Part shown: in pieces, positions 8,366-16,398 of the stretch
How the letters are laid out: every line of letters begins with the position of its first letter
Position numbering within the stretch: position 1 is the stretch's first letter
Source: Synechococcus sp. GreenBA-s
GTDB taxonomy: Bacteria; Cyanobacteriota; Cyanobacteriia; PCC-6307; Cyanobiaceae
DNA: 63,158 bases
Direction of reading: 5' to 3'
Assembly (NCBI RefSeq): GCF_024345855.1
Contig: NZ_JAGQBX010000009.1
Location: 1-63,158 of the forward strand
Position numbers and translations under genes: made by a program
Notes under the pieces: generated by a model
Seen by the model: only the letters and a program-made list of their open reading frames with translations
Databases searched by the model: none
Told to the model about the DNA's origin: nothing

Positions 8366-9685
8366 ATGCTGATCGGGCCCGAGATCTTTGCCGCCCGCCG
8401 TGCCCGTTTCCTGGAGCGGCTCGGTGGTGCGGCGGCGGTGATTCCGGCGGCCCCGCTGGTGACGCACCACGCCGACGTGGAGTACCCCTTCCGGCAGAAC
8501 AGCGACTTCTGGTATCTCACCGGCTTCGATGAGCCCGATGCGGTGGCGCTGTTCCTGCCCCACTGCCCGGAGAACCCCTTCGTGCTGTTTGTGGAGCCGA
8601 AGGACGCCAGCGCCGAGGTGTGGAACGGCCGCCGCTGGGGCTGTGAGGGCGCCGTGGAGCGGTTCGGTGCCGACCTGGCCCATCCCCGCAGCGAGCTGGC
8701 CCAGCGCCTGGGCGACTACCTCAAGGGGTCCGAGGGCATCGCCTTCCGAGTGGGCCGCCACCCGTCGGTGGAGCCGCTGGTGCTGCAGGCCTGGGCCAGC
8801 CAGCTGGACCGCGCCCCCCGCAGCGGCACGGCCGCCCTGGGGCTGGTGGCCCCCTGCCCGCTGCTGCACGAGCTGCGGCTGCGCAAGGGTCCCGAAGAGC
8901 TGGACCGGCTGCGGGAGGCGGCCCGTATCTCGGCGGCCGCCCACGAGCTGGCCCGGGAGGTGGTGCGGCCTGGGCTGGGGGAGCGCCAGGTGCAGGCGGT
9001 GATCGAGCAGCACTTCCTGGAGCAGGGCGCCCGCGGACCGGCCTACGGCTCGATCGTCGCCGGCGGCGACAACGCCTGCGTGCTGCACTACACGGCCAAC
9101 AGCGCCGTGCTGCGCGATGGCGACCTGCTGCTGATCGATGCCGGCTGCTCCCTGGCCGACTACTACAACGGCGACATCACCCGCACCTTCCCGGTGAACG
9201 GTCGCTTCACGGGCGAGCAGCGGGCCCTCTACGAGCTGGTGCTGGCGGCCCAGGAGGCGGCGGTGGCGGCGGTGCAGCCCGGCGCCACCGCCGAGGGGGT
9301 GCACGAGACGGCCGTGCGGGTGCTGGTGGAGGGCCTGCTGGAGCTGGGCCTGCTGGCGGGCCATGCCGACGGGATCATCGAGCAGGGCGCCTACCGCCAC
9401 CTCTACATGCACCGCACCGGCCACTGGCTCGGCCTCGATGTGCACGACGTGGGCGCCTACCGCCTGGGGGAACATCCCGTGGCCCTGGAGCCGGGCATGG
9501 TGCTCACGGTGGAGCCGGGCCTCTACGTGAGCGACCGCCTGCCGGTGCCCGAGGGCCAGCCGGCGATCGACGCGCGCTGGAAGGGCATCGGCATCCGCAT
9601 CGAAGACGACGTGGTCGTGACGGAGCGGGGCCACGAGAACCTCACGGCGGCGGCCCTCAAGGCGCCGGCGGCGCTGGAGCGCTGA
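8366..9685 (+). CDS. pepP: Aminopeptidase P family metallopeptidase (Xaa-Pro aminopeptidase)
   Basis: 439 residues. The N-terminal AMP domain includes HHADVEYPFRQNSDFWYLTGF. The C-terminal pita-bread domain shows the metal ligands: two Asp in LLIDAGCSLADYYNGDITRTFPV, His in YMHRTGHWLGLDVHDVG, Glu in VLTVEPGLYV and Glu in GIRIEDDVVVTERGHENLT. It releases N-terminal residues that precede proline, with manganese. I chose the ATG at 8366, just before the conserved start of the fold; a GTG at 8330 is possible but weaker. It is divergent from the CNNM gene with 83 bp between. Confidence 0.94.
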   Translation: MLIGPEIFAARRARFLERLGGAAAVIPAAPLVTHHADVEYPFRQNSDFWYLTGFDEPDAVALFLPHCPENPFVLFVEPKDASAEVWNGRRWGCEGAVERFGADLAHPRSELAQRLGDYLKGSEGIAFRVGRHPSVEPLVLQAWASQLDRAPRSGTAALGLVAPCPLLHELRLRKGPEELDRLREAARISAAAHELAREVVRPGLGERQVQAVIEQHFLEQGARGPAYGSIVAGGDNACVLHYTANSAVLRDGDLLLIDAGCSLADYYNGDITRTFPVNGRFTGEQRALYELVLAAQEAAVAAVQPGATAEGVHETAVRVLVEGLLELGLLAGHADGIIEQGAYRHLYMHRTGHWLGLDVHDVGAYRLGEHPVALEPGMVLTVEPGLYVSDRLPVPEGQPAIDARWKGIGIRIEDDVVVTERGHENLTAAALKAPAALER

Positions 9686-9773
9686 GCCGGCCCATGGCGC
9701 CGGCCCCGCGGGCTGCATAGCGTCATCGCAGGCCTTCGGCCCCAGACGCTCCACGCCCCGCGTGGATCCGGCG

Positions 9774-10292
9774 ATGACAGCAAGCCGTGTCGAGAACTCC
9801 GGCCCGCAGGCCGGCACCAGGGACCGCCCCCCTGAGCGGGCTCCGGAGAGCTCCCCGGAGTGTCCCGTCGCCCGTCGCCGCGTCTGGCTGGGCGCCCTGC
9901 GGCATCTGGCCCTGGCGGATGGCCACCTCAGCCCCCTGGAGGTGGAGCTGCTGCGGCACTGGAGCCAGCTGCTGGCGGTGGGCCAGGAGCTCGTGGCCCC
10001 GCTCGCGAGTGACTGCGGCGAGGAGCCCGCGCCGAACCATCGGCTGCTGGATCCGCTGCGCCGTTGGCTGGAGGCGATCGAGCCCCGGGATGCGGCGGTG
10101 GCGCGGATGCTGGTGCGGCTGATCCCCGCCCAGTGCCCGTTCGAGCGGGATCTGGTGCTGTTCGGCCGCAAGCTGGCCCACATCGCGCCGATGTGCAAGA
10201 TCAACCCCGTCTACGACCAGCTGATGGCCCTGCGCTTCCGCTGCCTCTGCGTTCTGGAGGATGAGGTGCTGCCCAGGCGCGAGGGTGCCTGA
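9774..10292 (+). CDS. Mo-dependent nitrogenase C-terminus family protein
   Basis: About 172 residues. The C-terminal half (QCPFERDLVLFGRKLAHIAP, then MCKINPVYDQLMALRF) is the signature of the cyanobacterial family named after the Mo-dependent nitrogenase C-terminus. These proteins are widespread in cyanobacteria that do not fix nitrogen, so the name should not be read as function. The middle (LRHLALADGHLSPLEVELLR) resembles the TerB/tellurite-like EF-hand-type helices. Starts at ATG 9774 or GTG 9762 are both possible; the first 40 residues are low-complexity. No nitrogenase genes are nearby. Confidence 0.8.
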   Translation: MTASRVENSGPQAGTRDRPPERAPESSPECPVARRRVWLGALRHLALADGHLSPLEVELLRHWSQLLAVGQELVAPLASDCGEEPAPNHRLLDPLRRWLEAIEPRDAAVARMLVRLIPAQCPFERDLVLFGRKLAHIAPMCKINPVYDQLMALRFRCLCVLEDEVLPRREGA

Positions 10293-10333
10293 TCTGCCAG
10301 TCTCAGGCCCAGTGGCAGGCCGGTGTGGGCGGG

Positions 10334-11464
10334 ATGCGGGGGCGACGGCTTGCGGTGCTGATCGGGCTGGCCCTGGCGGCGCTGGGCCTGGTGCTGGCCC
10401 TAACCCTCCGATCCCCAGGGAGCAGTAGCGGATCCCAGTCGGCGCCCCCACTGCGCCAGGGCCAGCTGCTGGGGGATCGGGTTCGGCGGGTCGATCCCCA
10501 GGCGCTGATCGCCCGGACCGAAGCGATTCCCGTGAAGACGGGCGTGTATATCAAGAACCTGCATGGCCTCTCCCTGGCCCAGCGGATCTTCAAGGCCGAG
10601 GGGTATTACTGGCTGGAATGGCCGCAGCGGCTGCAGGATCTGCTGGAGGAGAGGCAAGTGTCTGCTGCGGATCTGGTGGAGTTGTCCAATCTGGTCGATG
10701 AATACGATGCTGTCTTCAAGCCCTATGGCGCGGTGAGTCGGCTGCCTTCGGGGCGTTATCGCTATCAGGTTCGCTTCTCGGGCTCGTTCTTCATCCCCTA
10801 TCTCAGCTTCAAGGATTCTCCCTTCGATCGGATCGCTCTGCCGATCGTGCTGGAGATCGCCCCCGATGTGTTCGCGCTGCAGGACCAACCGGTGGTTCTG
10901 GTGCCGGATCGCGCCTCCGGCGCCCTGCTCGGCGCCTCATCGGTGGTTGATGGCTTCCATCTGCACTCCGCTGAACTGGTGCCGCTGCTCCATGCCTATG
11001 GCACGTCCTGGGGCCTGGACAAGGGCGATCTCGACTATTCCACCCTCAGCGCCGTGGTGCACATGGACAGTGATGGACTGGCCAGCTTCATCACCTATGT
11101 GCTGCCGCTGCTGATCGTGCTGGCTATCGTGTTGGCGGCGCCGTCGTTGGAGGGGCGACTCGGGGATGTGCGGGTCGCGCTCCCCACGACGGCCCTGCTC
11201 ACCCTGATCTTCCTTCAGCAGGCCTACAAGGCGAGCCTGCCGGCCCTGAGCTATCTCACCTTCCTCGACTGGCTCTATGCCTACGCCTATCTGGTGACGA
11301 TGGCGCTGTTCTTCCTGTTCCTGTGGGGCAACAACGCCTGCGCCAACGTGCCTGAGGAGCAGGTCGCCCCCGTGGTGGCCCGGATCAACCGCATCGACCT
11401 GCTCTTCCAGGTGGCGGCGCTCGTGGGGCTGGTGCTGGTGGGCCTGCTGGTCTGGGCCCTGTGA
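10334..11464 (+). CDS. Probable pentameric ligand-gated ion channel homologue
   Basis: 376 residues with the order of a prokaryotic Cys-loop-type channel. An N-terminal hydrophobic segment (about 5-25) precedes an extracellular beta domain with the GVYIKNLHGLSL strand, YYWLEWPQRL and the Pro-loop equivalent SFKDSPFDRIALPIVLEI (158-175). Four C-terminal helices follow: M1 with the conserved internal Pro (ITYVLPLLIVLAIVLAA), M2 (RVALPTTALLTLIFLQQAYK), the M2-M3 linker LPALSYLTFLD, M3 (about 312-332) and M4 (about 355-375). Codon use is more AT-rich than the neighbours, which may mark transfer. ATG 10334 is preferred over GTG 10325. The family call rests on motif order, not a search. Confidence 0.72.
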   Translation: MRGRRLAVLIGLALAALGLVLALTLRSPGSSSGSQSAPPLRQGQLLGDRVRRVDPQALIARTEAIPVKTGVYIKNLHGLSLAQRIFKAEGYYWLEWPQRLQDLLEERQVSAADLVELSNLVDEYDAVFKPYGAVSRLPSGRYRYQVRFSGSFFIPYLSFKDSPFDRIALPIVLEIAPDVFALQDQPVVLVPDRASGALLGASSVVDGFHLHSAELVPLLHAYGTSWGLDKGDLDYSTLSAVVHMDSDGLASFITYVLPLLIVLAIVLAAPSLEGRLGDVRVALPTTALLTLIFLQQAYKASLPALSYLTFLDWLYAYAYLVTMALFFLFLWGNNACANVPEEQVAPVVARINRIDLLFQVAALVGLVLVGLLVWAL

Positions 11465-11491
11465 GGGTTGGGGCGAGGCATCGCCCTGTCC

Positions 11492-12355
11492 TCAGCGGAG
11501 ACGGCTGCCCCTGGGGGCCAGCGGCAGGTGCTCAGCCACGCGGTCGGTGGCGGGGATCACCGCATCCGCGCCGGCGGCCAGCAGCTGGGCCTCGTAGCGG
11601 CAGCGCTCGGCTTCCCGGCCCGGCTGCTGCAGGTGGGGCGGGGCCACGGCCAGGCTGAGGAATCGCTGGCCGGGCTGCTGCGCCCGGGCCCGCTGCACCG
11701 TGAGCACGTCGGCCACGGTGTCGCCCAGGTAGGCAACGGGGGGCGCCTCGGGGCCCAGGGGGCCGGCCAGGGTGCGGGCCAGGCGCAGCAGGCCGGTGGG
11801 ATCGGGCTTGTCGGGCGCGTCGCCCATGGCGATCAGGGGCGGATCGGCCAGGCCCAGGCGGGCCTGCAGCACGAACCGGGCCGACGGCGGTTCGGCGCCG
11901 CTCACGAAGCCCCAGGCCACGCCGGCGGCGCTGAGGACCTCGAAGAACGGCCGCTCCACCAGCAGCGGCTCCTGGCCGATGAACCCCCTCCAGGCGGACG
12001 GATCCCCGTCGGGATCGCCGCCGAAGTAGAAGCCGTTGAACACCTCCACCAGGGCCTCGAAGGCCGGCAGGGGCCTGCGGCCGGGCTGGCCCAGGCCGCC
12101 CCGGCGGAGCAGCTCAAGCGAGGCCTCCCAGTCGTTGTTCCAGCGGCCCTCGGCCTTGAGGGCATCGATCGCCGCCGGATCGGGCCGCTGGCCGCTGAAC
12201 TGGTGCACCGTCTCCACGATGGCGCGGCGGTAGCTGGCGCCCACATCGCGGATCACGCCGTCGATGTCGAACAGCAGAACGGCCGCGGGACCACCGCCGC
12301 TGGACGGGCTGACGGGCAGGCTGGCCGGTGAGCTGGGCGTCAGGGCTGGGGCCAC
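11492..12355 (-). CDS. HAD-superfamily hydrolase (TIGR01548-like)
   Basis: 287 residues. Motif I is LLFDIDGVIRDV (two catalytic Asp), with a cap domain around SGQRPDPAAIDALKAEGRWNN, a motif-II Ser in WGFVSGAEPPSARF and motif III/IV in GDAPDKPDPTGLLRLA and VAYLGDTVADVL. The pattern resembles the HAD-IA subgroup TIGR01548, known in cyanobacteria and archaea, with unknown substrate. The first about 22 residues are Pro/Ser-rich; the GTG at 12355 may be too early, but I see no better start before the catalytic motif. It is divergent from the PSRP-3 gene with only 49 bp between. Confidence 0.85.
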   Translation of the reverse strand: MAPALTPSSPASLPVSPSSGGGPAAVLLFDIDGVIRDVGASYRRAIVETVHQFSGQRPDPAAIDALKAEGRWNNDWEASLELLRRGGLGQPGRRPLPAFEALVEVFNGFYFGGDPDGDPSAWRGFIGQEPLLVERPFFEVLSAAGVAWGFVSGAEPPSARFVLQARLGLADPPLIAMGDAPDKPDPTGLLRLARTLAGPLGPEAPPVAYLGDTVADVLTVQRARAQQPGQRFLSLAVAPPHLQQPGREAERCRYEAQLLAAGADAVIPATDRVAEHLPLAPRGSRLR

Positions 12356-12386
12356 GGCGGCTGGTAGGTTAGTTGTTTGTGTCTAA

Positions 12387-12875
<489 letters not shown>

Positions 12876-12904
12876 GCCCGGGCACCCCGCCCGCTCCGAC
12901 ACCC

Positions 12905-12928
12905 AGCCCCCTTTCCGGGGGCTTTTTT
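12905..12928 (+). terminator. Rho-independent terminator after the PSRP-3 gene
   Basis: A 7-bp GC-rich stem (agccccc pairing with gggggct) with a 5-base loop is followed by six T residues, 30 bp after the PSRP-3 stop. Confidence 0.9.
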
Positions 12929-12945
12929 CATGGGTGCCGCTGCCC

Positions 12946-13989
12946 TCATTGGCGCCCCTTGAGCACCTGGCCGAAGGCGCTGTCCGTGATCACCGCCGGG
13001 GTTGTGGCCGTGTCGACGGTGAAGCTGCGGGTCTCCAGCTGGCTGGTGCCATCCGGATAGGTGAAGGTCACCTGGCCCTCCAGGGTGAGCGTGCTGCCGC
13101 TGCGGCCGCTCTCCCGCAGCTCGGTGACGCTGACGCGCTCGAACTGGTTGAAGAAGGTGGGATCGAACTGGTCGGCGGCGGCTCCGGCGAAGAAGCCACG
13201 GGCGGCGTCGTAGTTCTTGCTGGAGAGGGCGCCGTAGAGCTCCTGCACCCGGGAGATGGCCTGATTCAGGTCAGCGGTGTCGCTGCTGGCCGCCTCTTCC
13301 GTGGTGGGCGGGCTGGGCTCGGGTTCCGGCAGGGTCGGGGTCGCCGGCGGTGTCACCGGCTGGGCTACGGGCACGGGCGGGGCCTCGCTGGTGCCGAGCT
13401 GGGGTTGGCGGCGGCCGGCCATCTGCAGGAACACCAGCAGGCCCAGCAGCCCCACCAGCAGCCCGCCACACAGGAAGGAGAGCACCACTACCAGGGAGCG
13501 GCTGCCGCCGCCGCCGGCGCCGCTGCGGTTCGCCGCCAGCAGGGCCAGGGCCTGCTCCGAGGTGGGCGGCCGCGGATCGTCGAGCGGCACCGGCATCGCC
13601 ACCAGACCGGCTGGCTCAGGCACGGGGGCCGGCACCGGTGCGGCGGCGACAGCCGCGGAGGCCCCCGCCGTCCGCGTGGCGGGCAGGCCCAGCAGCCCCT
13701 CGACCACCGCCTGCATCCGCTGGCAGATGGCCGGGGTGAACACCTCCTGCAGCTCCTGCATCAGCCGCGTCAGCAGCCGCGGATCCGTCAGGGGGTCAGC
13801 CTGGCTCGCCGCGCTGTGGAAGGCGGGGCAGAACACCAGGTAGCGCAGGGCCGGCAGCAGGCCGGCCTGCTCGGCCCCGCCCAGATCGCCCACCAGCGCC
13901 TGCAGCCGCCGCCCCTCCACGGGCAGGCCGCGCTGGCGGTCCTGGATCACCTGGGTGCGCAGGGCCGCGCCGAGCTGGTAGTCGTTCAT
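12946..13989 (-). CDS. Single-pass membrane protein of the phosphosignalling cluster
   Basis: 347 residues. The N-terminal about 110 residues are soluble and helical (MNDYQLGAALRTQVIQDRQR), then comes a Pro/Ala-rich stretch, one strong membrane helix (SLVVVLSFLCGGLLVGLLGL, about 195-225), a Pro/Glu/Thr-rich linker and a C-terminal NTF2-like domain (about 255-345, with LNQAISRVQELYGALSSKNY and LEGQVTFTYPDG). I do not recognise a named family. The N-terminal opening resembles the ends of some cyanobacterial kinases. The start overlaps the PP2C gene stop (ATGA), so it is likely translated with it and may be an anchored substrate or sensor. Confidence 0.8.
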   Translation of the reverse strand: MNDYQLGAALRTQVIQDRQRGLPVEGRRLQALVGDLGGAEQAGLLPALRYLVFCPAFHSAASQADPLTDPRLLTRLMQELQEVFTPAICQRMQAVVEGLLGLPATRTAGASAAVAAAPVPAPVPEPAGLVAMPVPLDDPRPPTSEQALALLAANRSGAGGGGSRSLVVVLSFLCGGLLVGLLGLLVFLQMAGRRQPQLGTSEAPPVPVAQPVTPPATPTLPEPEPSPPTTEEAASSDTADLNQAISRVQELYGALSSKNYDAARGFFAGAAADQFDPTFFNQFERVSVTELRESGRSGSTLTLEGQVTFTYPDGTSQLETRSFTVDTATTPAVITDSAFGQVLKGRQ

Positions 13990-15515
13990 GGCGGTGGGGC
14001 CGTGGGCCGGCTGGAGCCGGTGGGGCCGGCCTGGGCGGGCAATGGCCCCATCCTCCTGTCCGCCGGTCCGGCCGGCCAGGTTGCGGCCAGGCCCGCCTCC
14101 AGCTCCGGGCAGGCCCCCAGGGCGCGGAGCGGCCCGGGGGCCTCCTGCGGCCCCCGGGCCAGAAAGGCCGTGCCGAGCAGGGCCCCGAGCGGATCGGTGG
14201 CGGCGTTGCGCTGGAGCTGGTGAGCCTGGAGCTGGCCCGTGGCCAGCCCGGTGATTTGGCTCTGGCGTTGCCTGAGGCTGGCGCGGATGCTGGCGGGGCT
14301 GGCGCAGAGCTGGGCGATGCTGCGCCGCAGCTGGGCCTGGAGCTCCAGGGGCAGCGGGGCCGCGGCGGGACCGGCAGGGGGAGGCGTCCCCTCCGTCGGT
14401 GCCGCGGCCACGGGAGGCCCTGGGCCTGGGCTCCTGGAGTTCGGGAGCAGCCTCGTCAGGGCCAGCCCCAGGGCCGCCGTGGCCCCCAGGGCCAGGAGCA
14501 GCCACGCATGCCGCCCGCGCTGCTGCCCGGTTTGGGGTGGCTTCGGCTCGGCCGGCCCATGGGCGTCCGGCTCCAGCGGGCCCGGCGTCCGCTCCGGGGT
14601 CCGCTCCGGCGGCGGCGCCCCCAGCTGGGCGATGGCCACGCTCACGTCGTCGCCGCTGCCCTCGCGGCTGATCTGATCCAGGGCGCTGGCCAGCAGCTCG
14701 GGCTCGTCGTCGGGCAGGGCGGCCAGGTGGGCGGCGAGGGTCAGGAAGTCGGCGTCGGTGGAGCAGGACTTGCGGATGCCATCGCTGCTCAGCAGGAGGG
14801 AAAAGCGCTCCCCCTCGCGGCGGGGGTAGAGGGCGCTGCGGGGGGCGAACAGGCGGGCCGCCTGCCGCTGGCAGAGGCTGCAGGTGGCCTCCCCGCCCGC
14901 CGCCTGGGCCGGTTCCTCGCTGAGCAGGCTGGCGCCGCCGCCCTCCGCCTCGACCCGCACCAGATCCCAGTCCCCCAGGCCGGTGTGCCCCCACCAGTGC
15001 GGCCCGATCACCACCAGCCCCAGGGTGGTGCCGTAGCTGAGGGGGGAGAAGCCCTCCGCGCCGGCCTCCGGGGCGGCGGCCGCGGCGGCTGGGCTGGCGG
15101 GATCCGGACGTCCTGGATCCGATCCGCCCGGGTTGCCTCCTTCCGGATCCCGCTCCCAGTCGGCAGCGATGGCGTCCAGCCAGAGGCGGTGGATGGCCTC
15201 CGGCAGTTCGTGGGTCAGCCACCGGCGCCAGGGCTCGAGGCCGGTGTCCGCTGCCGTCGCCTGCGCCCCCAGGGCCCGCGCCACCTCCGTCACCGCCAGC
15301 TCGCAGGCCAGGCGGCTGCCCCGCTCGCTGCGCCGGTAGCGGGCGCCGCCGTGGCCGTCGGCCACCGCCAGTACCAGCACGGGCTGGCCGGCGGCGTCGC
15401 GGCAGCGGTGGCTGAGGGAGAAGTCCTGGCAGGGTCGACCCTGGCGCCGGTGGGCCGCGCCGATGCGGCTGCAGTGCAGCGCCGCGGCGGCAGCTGGGCC
15501 GGCCCCGGAGCTCAC
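13986..15515 (-). CDS. PP2C-type serine/threonine phosphatase with C-terminal membrane helix
   Basis: About 509 residues. PP2C motifs are present: RQGRPCQDFSLSHR (about 23-36), VLAVADGHGGARYRRSERGS (metal-binding DGHG), SYGTTLGLVVIG, GLGDWDLVRV, LLLSSDGIRKSC and ISREGSGDDVSVAIA. After the catalytic domain come a Pro-rich linker, a membrane helix (WLLLALGATAALGLALTRLL) and a helical tail. It would remove phosphate groups added by the kinase encoded just upstream. The start is a GTG at 15515 overlapping the vWA gene stop (GTGA); a second GTG at 15518 is an alternative. An unusual Cys-x2-Cys sits in TCSLCQRQ. Confidence 0.88.
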   Translation of the reverse strand: MSSGAGPAAAAALHCSRIGAAHRRQGRPCQDFSLSHRCRDAAGQPVLVLAVADGHGGARYRRSERGSRLACELAVTEVARALGAQATAADTGLEPWRRWLTHELPEAIHRLWLDAIAADWERDPEGGNPGGSDPGRPDPASPAAAAAAPEAGAEGFSPLSYGTTLGLVVIGPHWWGHTGLGDWDLVRVEAEGGGASLLSEEPAQAAGGEATCSLCQRQAARLFAPRSALYPRREGERFSLLLSSDGIRKSCSTDADFLTLAAHLAALPDDEPELLASALDQISREGSGDDVSVAIAQLGAPPPERTPERTPGPLEPDAHGPAEPKPPQTGQQRGRHAWLLLALGATAALGLALTRLLPNSRSPGPGPPVAAAPTEGTPPPAGPAAAPLPLELQAQLRRSIAQLCASPASIRASLRQRQSQITGLATGQLQAHQLQRNAATDPLGALLGTAFLARGPQEAPGPLRALGACPELEAGLAATWPAGPADRRMGPLPAQAGPTGSSRPTAPPP

Positions 15516-16306
15516 CACACCAGGGGCCCCACGTCGTCGGTGGGGTCCATCACGGTGGGGGGCAGATCCGGCAGCGGGATGTTGCCCTCCGCGGCGGCCC
15601 CCGCCACCCGGCTGGCCGGCATCGAGGCGGCCCCCACCACGGCGGTGGAGGCCCACTGGATGTACTGGGCCAGGGCCGTGGCGTTGCTGGCCTGCAGCGG
15701 CCGCCGCGGCGACTTGCCCGGCCGGTGCAGCGGCGCCTGGCCGCTGGCCCCCGGCACCTCGCCCACCGGCAGGCCGCCGCCGCCCCGGGCGCCAGGATCG
15801 CTGCCGATGAACTGCTGCAGCACCTCCAGATCGGCGTCATGGCCCATGGCGATCGCCAGGCGCACGGCCTTCTGGGCCCAGGGCTGGCGCAGCAGCGACT
15901 GCAGCCCTGCCTCAAAGTCGTCGGTGGGCTGGCCATCGGAGATCAGCACCAGCACCGGCGGCAGGGCCCGCTCTTCCATCGGCGGCGAGCGCAGCTCCGC
16001 CGCCACCAGCTCCAGGGCCTCGCCCATGGCGGTCACGCCGCCGGCCTGCAGGTCCACCCACTGCAGCTGCTCCACCGGCGTGGGCTGGGCGATGTGCCAG
16101 CTGGCCCGATCCGCGAAGCTCACGGCCCGCACCAGCACCCGCGCTTCGGGGTTCTGGCGGGCCACCTCGGCCATGCCTGGCAGCGACTGGCGGATCGCCT
16201 GGTTGAGGGCCTGCATCTTGCCCTGGGCCGCCATCGAGCCCGAGCAGTCGCAGAGGTAAAGGAAGTGCAGCGGCCGGTTGGCCAGGCGGACGTTCGGGAA
16301 GGGCAT
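15512..16306 (-). CDS. vWA-domain protein (TerY-like)
   Basis: 264 residues, with a von Willebrand A domain over about residues 13-165. The MIDAS motif is complete: DCSGS (Asp20, Ser22, Ser24), a Thr in AGGVTAMGEALEL and an Asp in LISDGQPTDDFE, so it should bind a metal ion and a partner. The start LANRPLHFLYLCDCSGSM resembles TerY proteins. The C-terminal about 90 residues are Gly/Pro-rich and variable. It lies between the kinase and PP2C genes, the partner set of the TerY-P triad. A gap of 92 bp before it may hold its own promoter. Confidence 0.88.
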   Translation of the reverse strand: MPFPNVRLANRPLHFLYLCDCSGSMAAQGKMQALNQAIRQSLPGMAEVARQNPEARVLVRAVSFADRASWHIAQPTPVEQLQWVDLQAGGVTAMGEALELVAAELRSPPMEERALPPVLVLISDGQPTDDFEAGLQSLLRQPWAQKAVRLAIAMGHDADLEVLQQFIGSDPGARGGGGLPVGEVPGASGQAPLHRPGKSPRRPLQASNATALAQYIQWASTAVVGAASMPASRVAGAAAEGNIPLPDLPPTVMDPTDDVGPLVW

Positions 16307-16398
16307 CGGGCGTCAGGGGCGCGCGGCGCGCTCAGGGAAACGGCCTTGCGCCCTTTAGCGTCGCACCCCTGGGCGTGGCCCGGCTCAGCGCTCCCCCT

